Below are positions 1 to 8,967 of a stretch of 28,060 nt of DNA, one piece after another. Positions within the stretch are counted from its first letter, which is position 1. The number at the start of each line of letters is the position of its first letter. Source of the stretch: Chara braunii (lineage: Eukaryota; Streptophyta; Charophyceae; Charales; Characeae); contig BFEA01000009.1 of the NCBI GenBank assembly GCA_003427395.1, forward strand, positions 1,896,034 through 1,924,093, written 5' to 3'. The position numbers and the translations under genes were made by a program. The notes below the pieces were generated by a model. It made no database searches. It saw only the letters and a program-made list of their open reading frames with translations, and was not told where the DNA came from.

Positions 1-360
1 GAGATTCGGGAAATGCCCGTAAGCAACCTGCGGGAAGCGGGTTAGCTCGGTAGCATTTTCTTCGAGAATCTCGTTATCCTTTATTGGGACTGATGAGCAG
101 GAAAAATAAAATCTTAAAGAAAATTGTTTACCTTCTAGCTAAATATATGCTAGATGGGGATTTGTGAGAGGAGGATTTAAAAGTGCGAGGTTCTAATTGG
201 GCCATTTGAACAGTTGACCGATGAGCAAGCAACCGAAGACTTTTGAATCTGAAAGTGTCGCGTATCGGGCACTGTTCGATCGAGAGGGCAACTGATAAAA
301 TGAGCCCTCTTGCTTCTATGGGAACGCTGGTCGGTGCTGGTTCCCACCGATGGTGAGATA
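1..360. other. Flank without a recognised gene
   Basis: I see no supported gene here. A 7-bp inverted pair (GAGATTC at 1-7, GAATCTC at 66-72) brackets the first 72 bases, but this is short enough to be chance. A minus-strand open frame at 128-373 has no recognisable motif and overlaps the start of the 20-bp array, so I do not call it. Confidence 0.4.
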
Positions 361-600
361 CAGACTCAGACAACTCAAACTAGACACAGACAACTCGAAC
401 TAGACACGGAAAACTCGGACCAGACTCAGACAATTCGGACCAGACTCTGACAACTCGAACTAGACTCAGACATCTCGAACCAGACTCGGACAACTAAAAC
501 CAGAATTAGGCAAACCAAAAACAGACCATAGCAGCTTAACGTAGACTCGGATAATTCAATACAGGATCGGAAAATCCGGTGTAGAATAAGAGGACTCAGC
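361..600. repeat. 20-bp tandem array, about 12 units
   Basis: Twelve consecutive 20-base units run from 361 to 600. The best-preserved are the first seven (361-500), close to CAGACTCAGACAACTCGAAC. Later units decay and the register shifts by one base near 520. The shared core is (C/T)AGACTC(A/G)GACAACTC. The array is a true tandem repeat and not a coding one, because 20 is not a multiple of 3. Its role is unknown. Subterminal arrays of this kind are known in DNA transposons, but no terminal inverted repeat was found to support that. Confidence 0.85.
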
Positions 601-1020
601 GCAGCCTCAACTTACTTACGCTTGGATTTGGTGAACACAAGCTTTACTCAGCAGGTGGATCAGTCAGTGAGTGACCGAGTGCTGACTCGACAAACTCGCC
701 GCGAACTCCTGGACCAGTTTGGAGCCTTGCAAACTCAGACCTTCATAGGTTTAAACGGTGCACTGCCCCTGTTCTGAGTGAGAACCGTGATTATCTTTGA
801 AGTAAAGTACTGCAGAGCATGCTTCCTCACTCGTAATGAGAAGTGACTCGAACGTAATGGTCTGAGTACTCAACATTACCGGGATGAGCTGATTAAGCCT
901 CTATGATCCCGAGCTCAAGGACAGTCCCGTGCTCTGCGTGCAAGGCTTGCTGAGCTCGTCTGCAATCAGTCAATCTCACTACCCTACTTGATGTTTGAAC
1001 CTTGGTAAATCATAGGAAAG
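601..1020. other. Gene-free stretch with scattered ACTCAG motifs
   Basis: No supported coding region. The hexamer ACTCAG, core of the 20-bp array, continues here at 646 and 733, and CTGAGT appears near 774 and 864. The stretch reads as the diverged continuation of the same repeat-rich unit. Confidence 0.35.
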
Positions 1021-1266
1021 ATGAGAGAAGACGAGGTCCTAGTAGTGAAGTGCAGCTCAGTAAAAGACAAGAGGGAAAAGTGGGAGGAAGAGGCCTTCTC
1101 AGACATGGAGACTCATAAGCTGACTCAGAGAGGGTACGCAGTAGAGATGGTCAGAGGTAAGAGGTATATTGAGTACGTGATTTACTTCTACGGTGGCAAT
1201 GGCCGGTTGCACAGTGCCAGTTCGTTCCTGGAAACAGTTGAACAGGCTAGGCTAAGACTTGTGTAA
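1021..1266 (+). CDS. Small hypothetical protein, 81 aa
   Basis: An ATG-initiated frame of 81 codons ending in TAA. I do not recognise the product. It is charged (N-terminal MREDEVLVV, then a lysine/glutamate-rich segment) and has an aromatic patch YIEYVIYFYGG around residues 50-60. There is no signal peptide, membrane segment or known motif. It lies between the 20-bp array and the CAG-type arrays, so it may be the coding part of an undescribed repeat-bounded element, an exon of a longer gene, or chance. The ATG context (GGAAAGATGAG) is acceptable but not strong. No partner gene or splice site was identified with confidence. Confidence 0.3.
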   Translation: MREDEVLVVKCSSVKDKREKWEEEAFSDMETHKLTQRGYAVEMVRGKRYIEYVIYFYGGNGRLHSASSFLETVEQARLRLV

Positions 1267-1562
1267 AACAAAAAGTACTCAGGCTCTCTCATCACGGTTT
1301 CCCTTGGTGTCTTGGTTGAAGAAAGTTCTACTCGTCATCTGCAGTTTCATCAAGTCAGGAACTTAGAGCCATTACGTGCCATCTGAATTTAACCAGCAAC
1401 TCAGGTTAACTAGTGACACATTGAAATCCGCAAATCTCTAAATCTTTGGGTGTTAGAAGACTAGCGTCCATTGACCCCTTTATTCAAACAACATTCAATC
1501 AGCATCCAGGCAGTACTCAGGCAAACATATAATCAAAGTTTAATCAACGACCTTAGCAGCAC
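1267..1562. other. Gene-free spacer
   Basis: No coding signal. ACTCAG occurs at 1277, 1399 and 1515, continuing the motif enrichment of the preceding region. Confidence 0.35.
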
Positions 1563-1812
1563 TCAGTTTCAATCAGCAGATTCTCAGTAGTATTCTGTTT
1601 CAATCAACAAGATTCTCAACAGTATTTTGTTTCAATCAACAAGATTCTCAGCAGCAACCAGTTTTCTCAATCAGCAATCAATCAATTCTCTGATCAGTAG
1701 ACGCAGCATTCAGACCCAGCATTCAGACCCAGCATTCAGATACAGTATCCAGAAACAGCAGCTGGAAACAGCATCTTAGAACAGTATTCAAAAGGCATTC
1801 AAACAGCACTCG
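1563..1812. repeat. CAG-rich compound tandem arrays (31-32 bp and 14 bp)
   Basis: Three imperfect 31-32-bp units begin with GTTTCAATCA at 1566, 1597 and 1629 and end in ATTCTCA(A/G)CAG. They are followed from about 1703 by 14-bp units of CAGCATTCAGACCC (three nearly exact) that decay into related CAG-starting units up to about 1812. The two arrays share a CAG...TTCAG vocabulary and abut each other, which suggests repeated slippage or amplification of one ancestral motif. Confidence 0.75.
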
Positions 1813-1952
1813 AACAAGCATCCAGGGACCTGCCGGTCCATTAGTAACCGACGTCTATTAAGAGGGCAACGTTTGATTCGATCCTCTGCGGATTTCTGCC
1901 AATCAAGCGGTTTCCTTTCCTCCTATCAAAGAGAAATTAATTTTCCAAATAC

Positions 1953-2321
1953 ATGAGAGAGATCAACCCCATTACAGTGGACCAGTCGGTCCTTGACAGT
2001 CTCAATCTGATCGCTGTTAAGGAGAGTTTCCCCTACAAGTATGTCAGTATCGACGGATTAAAGCGTGAAGATCTGTCTATCTTCATCGTCCTTACAGAGT
2101 TCGCTGAGGGTACAGTCAGCGATCTGCGTATCTTTCTGAAGAAGGGGAATGAGACACACCCTCATTTCGATGCAGTGTGTGCTGGCCATGTTCTCTTCCA
2201 TATGTACTCCCTGAGACTATTACGAGTTCTCACTCTTCCCTCATTTATTTGCCCTCGTCTTTGCTTGAGTCAGTCAGTCTTGCTCCTTTGCATTGCCATG
2301 CTTGGCGTTTGCATTCTTTAA
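1953..2321 (+). CDS. Hypothetical protein, about 85-122 aa
   Basis: An ATG frame of 122 codons. The first ~85 residues look protein-like: mixed charged and hydrophobic, with segments FPYKYVSIDGL and FAEGTVSDLRIFLKKGNE. From about residue 87 (MYSLRLLRVLTLPSF) the sequence becomes leucine/cysteine-rich and low in charge, as expected of read-through non-coding DNA. A GT at about 2205 (ATATGTACTC) could be a splice donor where the good part ends. That is only suggestive. No family is recognised. It follows the CAG-type arrays with about 140 bases between. It could be a first exon, a captured gene fragment, or chance. Confidence 0.3.
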   Translation: MREINPITVDQSVLDSLNLIAVKESFPYKYVSIDGLKREDLSIFIVLTEFAEGTVSDLRIFLKKGNETHPHFDAVCAGHVLFHMYSLRLLRVLTLPSFICPRLCLSQSVLLLCIAMLGVCIL

Positions 2322-2557
2322 TGATTCTGTCACAGTTCTCAAAAGCGGATCGACAAAATTGATGCATGCAAAACACTCCATAATTTTATGATTATTAATT
2401 GCATGATTCTCTGTTGTTCTGAATGAAAATAAAAGATTCCTATGACCGGGGACCGGCGAAGACCGCAATTGAAGGGTCTCGCTCGAAGCCGGACGCACAC
2501 AACAGGAAAGGATTTGCATTATATAATTTATTTTATTTATTGCAAAGGCATACAAAA

Positions 2558-3625
2558 TCATGCGTGACAGCCTGTTGGCTTTCCGGTCGCCCGAAGTGGC
2601 CCGGCTGGAAAAAGTGCGACACCGCGTAGTCCCCCTCCTGAATTACCAAACCGTTGGGTGCTCCCTCCAAACCAGTCTATTTGGTCTAAGGAGAGAGTCT
2701 CAACATCTCCTTCTTCAAAGGTCAGAAGGAGGTTGTCTTTCCCAGGTATATTCCCTGAGATTGTGCGGTTTTGCCATTTCTTTCTTGCTTGCATATCTTT
2801 CCAATAGTGGCAATAATTTGCTTCTGCCAGGAAGCCAGCATGATCTAGTGCGATCTTGCTGAACTTCTCATACGTCATCCCCTCTTCTTTGGTACGGGGA
2901 TACAATTGAGTACGGAGTGGGTCAGGTAATGCTCTAGCAAAATTATTCAGAATCTGCGTCGGGCCGAGTCCATGTTCAGCTCATTGCAGAAGTTTGTTCA
3001 TGGTAGATTTAAGTGCGCAAGCACTTTTCCATTTCCTATCCGCAATGTTAAGTATCAACATTTCAGGTCTCCGGGCTAGATTTTTATCCTCAAACCTTTC
3101 CCGGATAGCTTTAAAGAAGTCTTCAATTCGTGTTTGCTGAGAGTTTTCTACCATGGATTGGCAACCTGCCTCTTTCTGCAAGGAGATTGCAAAACACATG
3201 GCATCTCCGACCATACACGAATCGACCATCAGAACTGTGTCCCAATATGATATGTGCTGCCCATAGACATAGGATTCGACTGCCGCAATCCAATGCAATA
3301 CACTTTCTTCCTTCTTGCCTGTGTAAGTCCATGACACTTTTACTTTAATCTTCCTTGCTTGCCCTGTTTCTTCTTGCTGCACTTCCTTCTTCTTCTTGTC
3401 TCCATTTCCACTATCTTCGTTTCCACCATCTCCGTCTCCTCCATCTCCTCCGACGCCTCCTAATATTTTCTTAACCACGACGGGATTTGGCAGTCTCTTG
3501 GCTAGTTGTTCATCTAGCTTCTCTACGTAAGTTATTATGTCTATCAACTTTTTGTGTTGATCTTTGCAGAAAGTTGTTCCAAACCGCTTCAAACTCAAAT
3601 TGATGGTTTTCGAGTTTCTGCACAC
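2558..3625 (-). pseudogene. Ty3/gypsy Gag core (element A), broken
   Basis: Reading the minus strand from 3625, the frame gives a lysine-rich linker, an acidic/glycine-rich stretch (GGVGGDGGDGDGGNEDSG) and a capsid-like core (VSWTYTGKKEESVLHWIAAVE, IRERFED, DRKWKSACALKSTMNKLLQ). A TGA near 2981 interrupts it, and the same frame resumes with further Gag sequence (YPRTKEEGMTYEKF, KWQNRTISG, DNLLLTFEEGDVETL) to about 2700. The parts align in order with the Gag of element B at 10358-11400: the RERF, RKWK-ALK, RTISG and DNL-LT-EG segments correspond. Gag packages element RNA into cytoplasmic particles. The copy lacks a zinc knuckle, because sequence below about 2700 no longer resembles Gag. A frameshift near 3560 separates it from the upstream coiled coil. 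Confidence 0.75.
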
Positions 3626-3686
3626 TTTTTGTTAATGCAGCGAGTTGTTTGTTGGTATGGAGGAGGGTATCAGTAAGGAGGGAGAG

Positions 3687-4211
3687 TCATTCATCGGAGG
3701 CAGGTGGCTTCTCCTTCTGTTTTTGTAATTGCCTTAGAAAATTTTCCCGCTCTTCTTTCAATGTTTTCTTTTCTTCAAATTCTTGCCTCTTTGGTGCCAC
3801 CATTTTATTATTTAATTCTGCTTTCTTTTCTTGAATCAAAATTTCTTTCTCTCCAGGCTCTTCTGTTGCGGCGAGCAACTCAACGAAGGCATTCTTGTCC
3901 TCCTCCGACTCAACATACATGGGGGTCCTATATCCAAACTGATCTAGCCAATTCATGGCTTCCATCTAAATTGAGATGCCACCAGTCTTGCTGGATTCCC
4001 CTCTTTCCGTCTGACGTTTGTGCAATCTCTAACCATCCTCTGATTCTATTTCTTCTTTTTCTTCTTCTTTTTCTTCTTCTTCTTCCACTGCATTCAACTC
4101 TTCCTGCAGTTTTCTTTCTTTCTCCTTCATTTCTTTTTCTAGTTTTTCTCTTTCTTCTTTTATTTTCTTTACCTCTTCTTCTTTCTGTTTCTTTTTTAAT
4201 CCTTTCTCTGT
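3687..4211 (-). pseudogene. Gag A coiled-coil segment, broken
   Basis: The minus strand encodes a strongly glutamate/lysine-rich segment. The open part 3965-3687 reads MEAMNWLDQFGYRTPM, then a charged region (FEEKKTLKEERENFLRQLQ). The upstream 3970-4211 stretch is a mirror of CTTCTT-type sequence that encodes E/K runs with interruptions. Position and composition match the coiled-coil N-terminal half of Gag in element B (11697-12230). The segment is joined to the core by a frameshift and stops, so it would not be made as one protein. Confidence 0.6.
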
Positions 4212-4418
4212 CTATTTCTCTGCCAGGCGGTGATCCACTTCTACTTGCTCTGCCGCCGGCAACCCTTGCTTAATTTTTCCAGAACTTGTCTGCATCATGC
4301 GGGAGGTATAGACCCTCCCGAAGCCAAGGGGAAAGAACAATCTGAAGAGGGGCCCCTGTAACACCGAAAGGGCCAATATACCTTGGATGGGATAATCATC
4401 CATGATGGGCGATAGCAC
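4212..4418 (-). pseudogene. Gag A N-terminal leader segment
   Basis: This frame contains MDDYPIQGILALSVLQGPL followed by FPLGFGRVYT. The same pattern, MDDYPMYGLLVGFS...FPLGFWHTFT, opens the Gag region of element B at 12391, so the two are homologous. In both elements the reading frame is lost before the coiled coil. It may be a true Gag N-terminus or a translated-looking leader. The conservation of an ATG at the same place favours a start. Confidence 0.5.
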
Positions 4419-5215
4419 AGGGATAGCCTCCGCTGGCCCACCAAGTAGACACCCAAGATCCTAATCTACCTTCTGCGTTGATGGTGTTTTTTTTTTTTTT
4501 TAAAGTCTGGATGTTGCTGCTTCAGCATAACGAAAATTAGTAATGCAGTAGATAGATACCGTTTTCTTAATCAAGATGCGAAGTAGAAACTCTTTTTTTT
4601 TTTCCTTCTTCCTTTGTTTGCTATCTGTTTAATAACTTAGCTGGTCTATGCCTAATGGTCTTGTCTTGGTCATTTTCGTTAGAGAAGGTAGTCGGATGAT
4701 ACTCGCACTTTCTTCAAAAACAAATTCAATTAATCACGAGTTTCCCTGTTCTCAACCACTTACACTCTGACGTGGAAGCACACAGTTCCCTGACTCAACC
4801 TTCCTTCCCTACCTATCGACAGACCAGATAGCTAACGCGAAGACCAAATATTGACTCTCAAAACCTTTTTGTCTGTCAGACCTGGCCACAGGTTTTGTCC
4901 AAACAGCAGCACCGACCACTAGAAAGGAGGGAGAAGAGATGCACAACACAAAGATTTGCAATCAATCGAGGTAAGTGGGGCAGAAGGTTCTTCTCTTCTT
5001 TGTAGCCGTTGATGAAGACTCCACGTTCGCTCGAATCGCTCGAATCGCTCGAATTGCAAGTAAGTCTTCTCCTCACTTGACCCTTCTTCGACAAACTTCC
5101 CCCTCTATCCCAATCCAACACCTCTTCACTTCATCTCCCGCCGGCTTACTCAAGCCAACTTATCCTTCTCGCCGGCCTTTATCATGCCAGCGTGTCCAGT
5201 GAGAGTAACAAGTAC
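4419..5215 (-). other. 5' leader of element A (alpha family)
   Basis: Sequence between the primer-binding site and Gag A. Positions 4890-5228 are the reverse complement of 24474-24753, where the same PBS and leader occur in plus orientation. The rest, 4419-4890, has no partner in the window. It holds T tracts at 4487-4501 and around 4591, which are A tracts on the element strand. No coding region is supported. Confidence 0.6.
5028..5054. repeat. 9-bp leader microsatellite, three units
   Basis: Three exact CGCTCGAAT units. The inverted copy at about 24650-24668 carries two diverged units, so copy number changed after the two leaders separated. Confidence 0.8.
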
Positions 5216-5228
5216 TGCTCCGATACCA
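5216..5228 (-). other. Primer-binding site, initiator tRNA-Met type
   Basis: On the minus strand the bases read TGGTATCGGAGCA. The first 12 differ at one position from TGGTATCAGAGC, the complement of the plant initiator tRNA-Met 3' end, and the changed base can still form a G-U pair. It sits three bases past a TTGCA end of the alpha LTR, the expected position for priming minus-strand DNA. Confidence 0.75.
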
Positions 5229-5231
5229 AAT

Positions 5232-6281
5232 TGCAAGGAACCCGATTGTTTATCACTTGCTGTAGTGTATCAGATCACATGCATATATATACCGATTTCA
5301 CAGACTGTGAAGTCTCACACAAAACCCAATAGAAAATGAATGAGAACCAGGAAGCTTTAGTTCGTGACTGCGAAGTTTCACATACTGCGAAGTTTCACAT
5401 AGAGAACCTCGTGAGTTCGAAGTGTATGGCGCTGAACGGAGTTACAAGTCTTCTTCGATCAACATGACTTCCAATCCTGGAGCTCATTAGTGCAAGCTGC
5501 CAAATGTCAACTACAACGCTCAACAGGTAAGTGCCATCATAGCTCACACTTCCCCCTCTCCCGTCTGCATTCTTCTCTCTCTCCCTCTATGTCTATAGTC
5601 CCGATCTACCCTCACTCATCATGCATGCACACTCCCTATCACACGAGGATCTACTCCGAATGCTACTTAGTGGTGTCTCCTACTGGCTATCTCTTCTAAC
5701 ATACTAACACTTTTGGCGCAGCTATGGCTGCCTTCCCTCTAGCCAGCACTCTCTCTTCCTTCTCCTTGGCGTTGCTCTTCAGCCTAGCGCAGCTCTCACT
5801 CATCGAGCGCACAAGTGCCACGACACTTCCACACTCTCATGCGAAGTGAGCATCTGTCCAAATGGTCAGTCCTTTATAGCGCTGGACTGGACTGGCGTGG
5901 TCTGCGTTCAACCTCAAATGTGCCTGGGACTCTTGCCCTGTACCAATATTTGCAAAGTGTGTGTCCCGGTATCTTTTCCCATGGTCTGCTGCTGCTTTGG
6001 ACCATCGGGCCTGTCTTTTGGACTCCTTGCCTGAATCAGGACTGACTCGTGGGATTATGACTGGACTGGGACTGTAGCCTTTTACTCATTGCCGAACAAA
6101 CATGTCCTTTCATCGAGGAGACATGACCCTCACTCAGTCTTGAAAATTGTGTCCAATACCTGTTCGTTCAGGAACTGTTGTGACCTTTCAAAATGACTTT
6201 CCACTTCATTATAGATGTGACTTTTACCTCAGGAACTTTGTCTTTTGAGTTGCTGCTCGTAAAGTTCAGTTGTGGCCGACA
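5232..6281 (-). mobile_element. LTR, type alpha, about 1.05 kb
   Basis: In minus orientation the LTR begins TGTCGGCCACA just after a purine-rich tract and ends CTTGCA three bases before a PBS. It carries a TATA element at 5871-5880, splitting it into about 400 bp of U3 and 640 bp of R-U5. The plus-strand copy (16387-16885 plus 23987-24470) covers the same sequence in inverted orientation, apart from about 65 bp missing at the insertion junction. The 3' end is well supported by the PBS. The 5' start rests on the polypurine-like tract and is less sure. Integrase sequence lies upstream and a Gag leader downstream, so one LTR separates two internal regions. Confidence 0.7.
5871..5880 (-). promoter_or_regulatory. 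TATA element of LTR alpha
   Basis: GCTATAAAGG on the minus strand. It is conserved in the inverted copy (CTATAAAGG at 16787-16795), while flanking bases differ. Confidence 0.6.
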
Positions 6282-6296
6282 GGGCCCCTTGCTCTT
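6282..6296 (-). other. Polypurine-tract-like site
   Basis: The minus strand reads AAGAGCAAGGGG then CCC just before the proposed LTR start. The plus copy has AACAGCGAGGGGCCC at the same place (about 16372-16386). Purine tracts here prime plus-strand synthesis. The CCC between tract and TG is unusual, so the exact boundary is uncertain. Confidence 0.4.
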
Positions 6297-6375
6297 GGGG
6301 CATCTGTTTGGGGTTTGATTCGTAAAGGCCCTTTTACTCTCGTCAGCCTAATTTCGAAGTCCTCTGGGAGAGTTC

Positions 6376-7070
6376 TTACCTATCCACAATATTAATTCCT
6401 CTTGTCGCTCTTTCATAAGCAGATACAATGTACAGTGTTGATTCAATTATCTCTTCCCTACTAAACCAGCGGTCTTCCCTTAGATCTTGATAGGAAAATG
6501 TGACTTTATATTGCCGTTGAGGTCTACCTCTGCGTCCAGTCTGAATAGTACTTTCTTCAACGATCTTATCAACATCAAATTTTTCATCCATACTCGAAGG
6601 AATTGCTGACCTCCGACTGGGAAATAGTTCATTAGTTACACACGGTAAGAGCTTTGACGAATAAAACACCGGATACGTATGTAGTTGTAGAGGAATCTCA
6701 ATAACGTAGGATGGTCTGTCCATGTCTCCTATCACATCCAATACTTGCCATGGTCCTCTGTAGGCGGGTAGCAACTTTTGAGAGATGTTCTCTTCTGGGA
6801 TAAACTCTTTAGATTTAACCCATACCAGATCGCGTAGAGGTCTTCTATGTTTATTTGACTGTTCAGTCATCTGATTTTGAGCTTTACTATGTTCTCTTTT
6901 ACTTTTGCTAGATCCCTTTGGTATTGCATTAAGAATTCTCGCGTTCCCAACGAAAGTTTGTGTACTTGATCCGGATTCAAACAATGTATAGGTCTGCGGG
7001 GACGCCATCCCAGATGCAACTCCATCGGAGTTCTGCAAGTAGATAAGTGTACTGAGTTATTATAGGCACT
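6376..7070 (-). pseudogene. Integrase C-terminal region with chromodomain-like tail (element B)
   Basis: The minus frame gives the integrase C-terminal part: DLVWVKSKEFIPEEN (a GPY/F-type region), LPAYRGPWQVLDVIGD, YVIEIPL, then a tail with FDVDKIVEES, GRPQRQYKVTFSYQD and REDRWFSREEI. Such tails in chromoviruses guide insertion by binding chromatin. This one is only chromodomain-like in layout and was not confirmed. Its N-terminal part (6890-7070) repeats sequence found again at 7071-7455 and is out of frame. The C-terminus ends INIVDR, whereas the plus-strand copy is lengthened by a 23-bp duplication. Confidence 0.75.
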
Positions 7071-7455
7071 CAATAACATAGGATGGTCCGTCCATGTCTC
7101 CTATCACATCCAATACTTGCCATGGTTCTCTCTAGGTGGGTAGCAACTTGTCAGAGATGTTCTCTTCTGGGATAAACTCTTAAGATTTAACCCATACCAG
7201 ATCGCCTATAATAAACTGAGAAGGTCTTCTATGTTTATTTGCCTGTTCAATCATTTGATGTTGAGCTTTGACTATGTTCTCTTTTACTTTTTCTAGATCC
7301 CTTTGGTATTGCATTGAGAATTCTCGCGTTCCCAATGCAAGTTTGTGTACTTGATCCTGATTCAAACAATCTATAGGTCTGCGGGGACGCCATCCCAGAT
7401 GCAACTCCATCAGAGTTATGCAAGTAGATAAGTGTACACAGTTATTATAGGCACT
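6699..7455. repeat. Imperfect tandem duplication inside integrase, 372 and 385 bp
   Basis: Copy 1 is 6699-7070 and copy 2 is 7071-7455. Both begin CAATAAC(G/A)TAGGATGG and end TATTATAGGCACT. Copy 1 lacks about 13 bp of copy 2 just after AGATCGC. They differ at scattered positions, so they are diverged, not a recent slip or a simple assembly echo. Confidence 0.85.
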
Positions 7456-7611
7456 AGAAACTTTGGGCAAATGCTTATCCCAATCAATCTGGTGAGGACG
7501 AATGTACATACTCAGTGTTTGCTGCAGAATCTTGTTCGTTTGCTCAATTTGCCCATTCGTCTTAGGATGCCACCCTGACGACATTGTCAATTTAGAGCCA
7601 TAAAAATTCAT
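7180..7611 (-). pseudogene. Integrase core, Glu-motif segment (element B)
   Basis: The frame carries FYGSKLTMSSGWHPKTNGQIEQTNKILQQT, the region with the third catalytic residue (Glu in NGQIEQ), then SAYNN-VHLST, MELHLGWRPRRPID and the linker to DLVWVKS. It aligns with the plus-strand copy at 15410-15840. Upstream, between 7611 and 7640, a one-base insertion and stop codons (including the position of the conserved Trp in EQW) break the connection to the second-Asp segment. Confidence 0.8.
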
Positions 7612-8121
7612 CAGTTATTGTCATTGTTCACTTGTGAATTTGTGAGTCTCTGTCACGAACTATACTCACGGGATGTCCATAATCTTTCACCCAGTGATTA
7701 AAGGATTCCCGAATTACCACGTCAGTTCTAGCTTCCGAAGGTAATGCCATAAAGACAACAAATTTACTAAATTTGTGAACAATCACCATAACTTGGGTTT
7801 TCCCGTTCGTGCTTTTCACCTTTGTGTCCATAAAATCGATGGACACAAAGTCTCGTGAACCTGGAGGAATGGGCAAAGGTTGAAGGAGACTGAGGGAAGG
7901 CTGCGCGGTGCTCTTTTTCGTTGACACATTTGACAACCTTGCACATATGCGACGCAATCAGGTTTCATTCGAGGCCAGGTCCTTCGGTGTCGTGACATCC
8001 CCCCAAGATCAAACTCCGGATCTCCTCACTGTTGGGGACGCACAAACGGTCTCCTACATTAGTCTTCTCAAACAAGAACCCATCAGTAGTGTGGTAGCAT
8101 GGCTCGGACTCTGGGGCTTCC
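7612..8121 (-). pseudogene. Integrase N-terminal zinc region and core (element B)
   Basis: Reading down the minus strand from 8121 in a shifted frame, there is the connector from RNase H, a CHDTEG remnant of the HHCC zinc finger, then, after a deletion near 7985, WPRMKPDCVAYVQGCQMCQRK (the CxxC half) and the first-Asp segment DFVSIDFMDTKV, followed by VKDYGHP and VRDRD (second Asp). About a dozen residues of the zinc finger, including its second His, are missing compared with the plus copy, and the reading frame changes at least twice. Integrase would insert element DNA into the chromosome. This copy is dead. Confidence 0.75.
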
Positions 8122-8967
8122 TTAACTTCTCCTAAGGAGCTCACTATAGATGGGGTCCTGCGCGTACGCCTCTTTAACTTTCTGTTGTAGGTCTGACCCT
8201 ATATCTAGGTAATGGACTATGGCCCCAAAGTAATCAGCTCTTCTACTCAGAGCGTCCGCAACTATGTTATACTTCCCTTTGACTGGCTTGAGCTCGAAGT
8301 CGTACTGGTCTATCTCTGCGGCCCACCTAGTAAGTTTAGGTGTCATCTTGGCCTGCGTCTTTAACCATCGCAATGTTTCATGGTCGGAATAGACTTTGAA
8401 ATGCCTCCCGAGCAAGTAATGCTTCCAGTGTTCTAATGCTTGCCTGAGAGCGTAGAGTTCCCTCTCATAGGTAGATGTCGCCACCTTCTCTGAAGGCATC
8501 CTAGCGGACATGAACTCTACATTTCTATAACCATTGCCATCGTCTTGCTGCAGCAGTGCGCCTATGTCGTACTGGCTAGCATCCGTAGTGACGACAAAGG
8601 GTAAGGACGGATCGGCTACCTTAAGGACTGGATATTCTATTAATGCCTGCTTCAGCTTCTTCACAGCAGATGTGCAGTCCTTATCCCACTTCCAGATTGT
8701 CTCCTTCCTGAGCGGTCTGCGAAGGGGCGCAGCGATAGTGGAGAAGTTCCTCACGAACTTCCTACAGTAGTTAGCTAAGCCCAGAAACGATCGCAACTCT
8801 GCCAGCGTACGTGGAGTGGGCCAATCTCTAATCGCTGCGATTTTACAATCTTCTGGCTTAACGCGGTCTCCGTCTAAGACGTGGCCTAGATATAAGACTT
8901 GGGTCTTCGCCCAATCGCACTTCTTTGCATTGATCTTGAAGTTAGCTTCTCTCAGCTTCTCCAAGAC
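8122..8967 (-). CDS. RT thumb/connection and RNase H domain (element B)
   Basis: An uninterrupted frame of about 280 residues. It opens with the RT thumb (VLEKLREANFKINAKKC, LGHVLDGDRVKPE, RSFLGLANYCRKFV) and continues into a gypsy-type RNase H with its acidic residues in place: Asp in FVVTTDASQ, Glu in YERELYALRQAL, Asp in YSDHETL and Asp in NIVADALSRR. RNase H removes the RNA strand during reverse transcription. It follows reverse transcriptase in the same frame, separated by a single TAG at 8968-8970. It ends early by frameshift near 8122, beyond which the connector to integrase continues in another frame. The composition is more GC-rich than the integrase part. It is probably a remnant, but the best-preserved domain here. 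Confidence 0.85.
   Translation of the reverse strand, partial: VLEKLREANFKINAKKCDWAKTQVLYLGHVLDGDRVKPEDCKIAAIRDWPTPRTLAELRSFLGLANYCRKFVRNFSTIAAPLRRPLRKETIWKWDKDCTSAVKKLKQALIEYPVLKVADPSLPFVVTTDASQYDIGALLQQDDGNGYRNVEFMSARMPSEKVATSTYERELYALRQALEHWKHYLLGRHFKVYSDHETLRWLKTQAKMTPKLTRWAAEIDQYDFELKPVKGKYNIVADALSRRADYFGAIVHYLDIGSDLQQKVKEAYAQDPIYSELLRRS

Noticed and set aside
3704-4273. Long plus-strand frame rich in Leu, Phe and Ser (189 codons)
   Set aside because: It is the mirror of the Glu/Lys-rich Gag coiled coil on the minus strand; CTT/TTC runs create a false hydrophobic protein.
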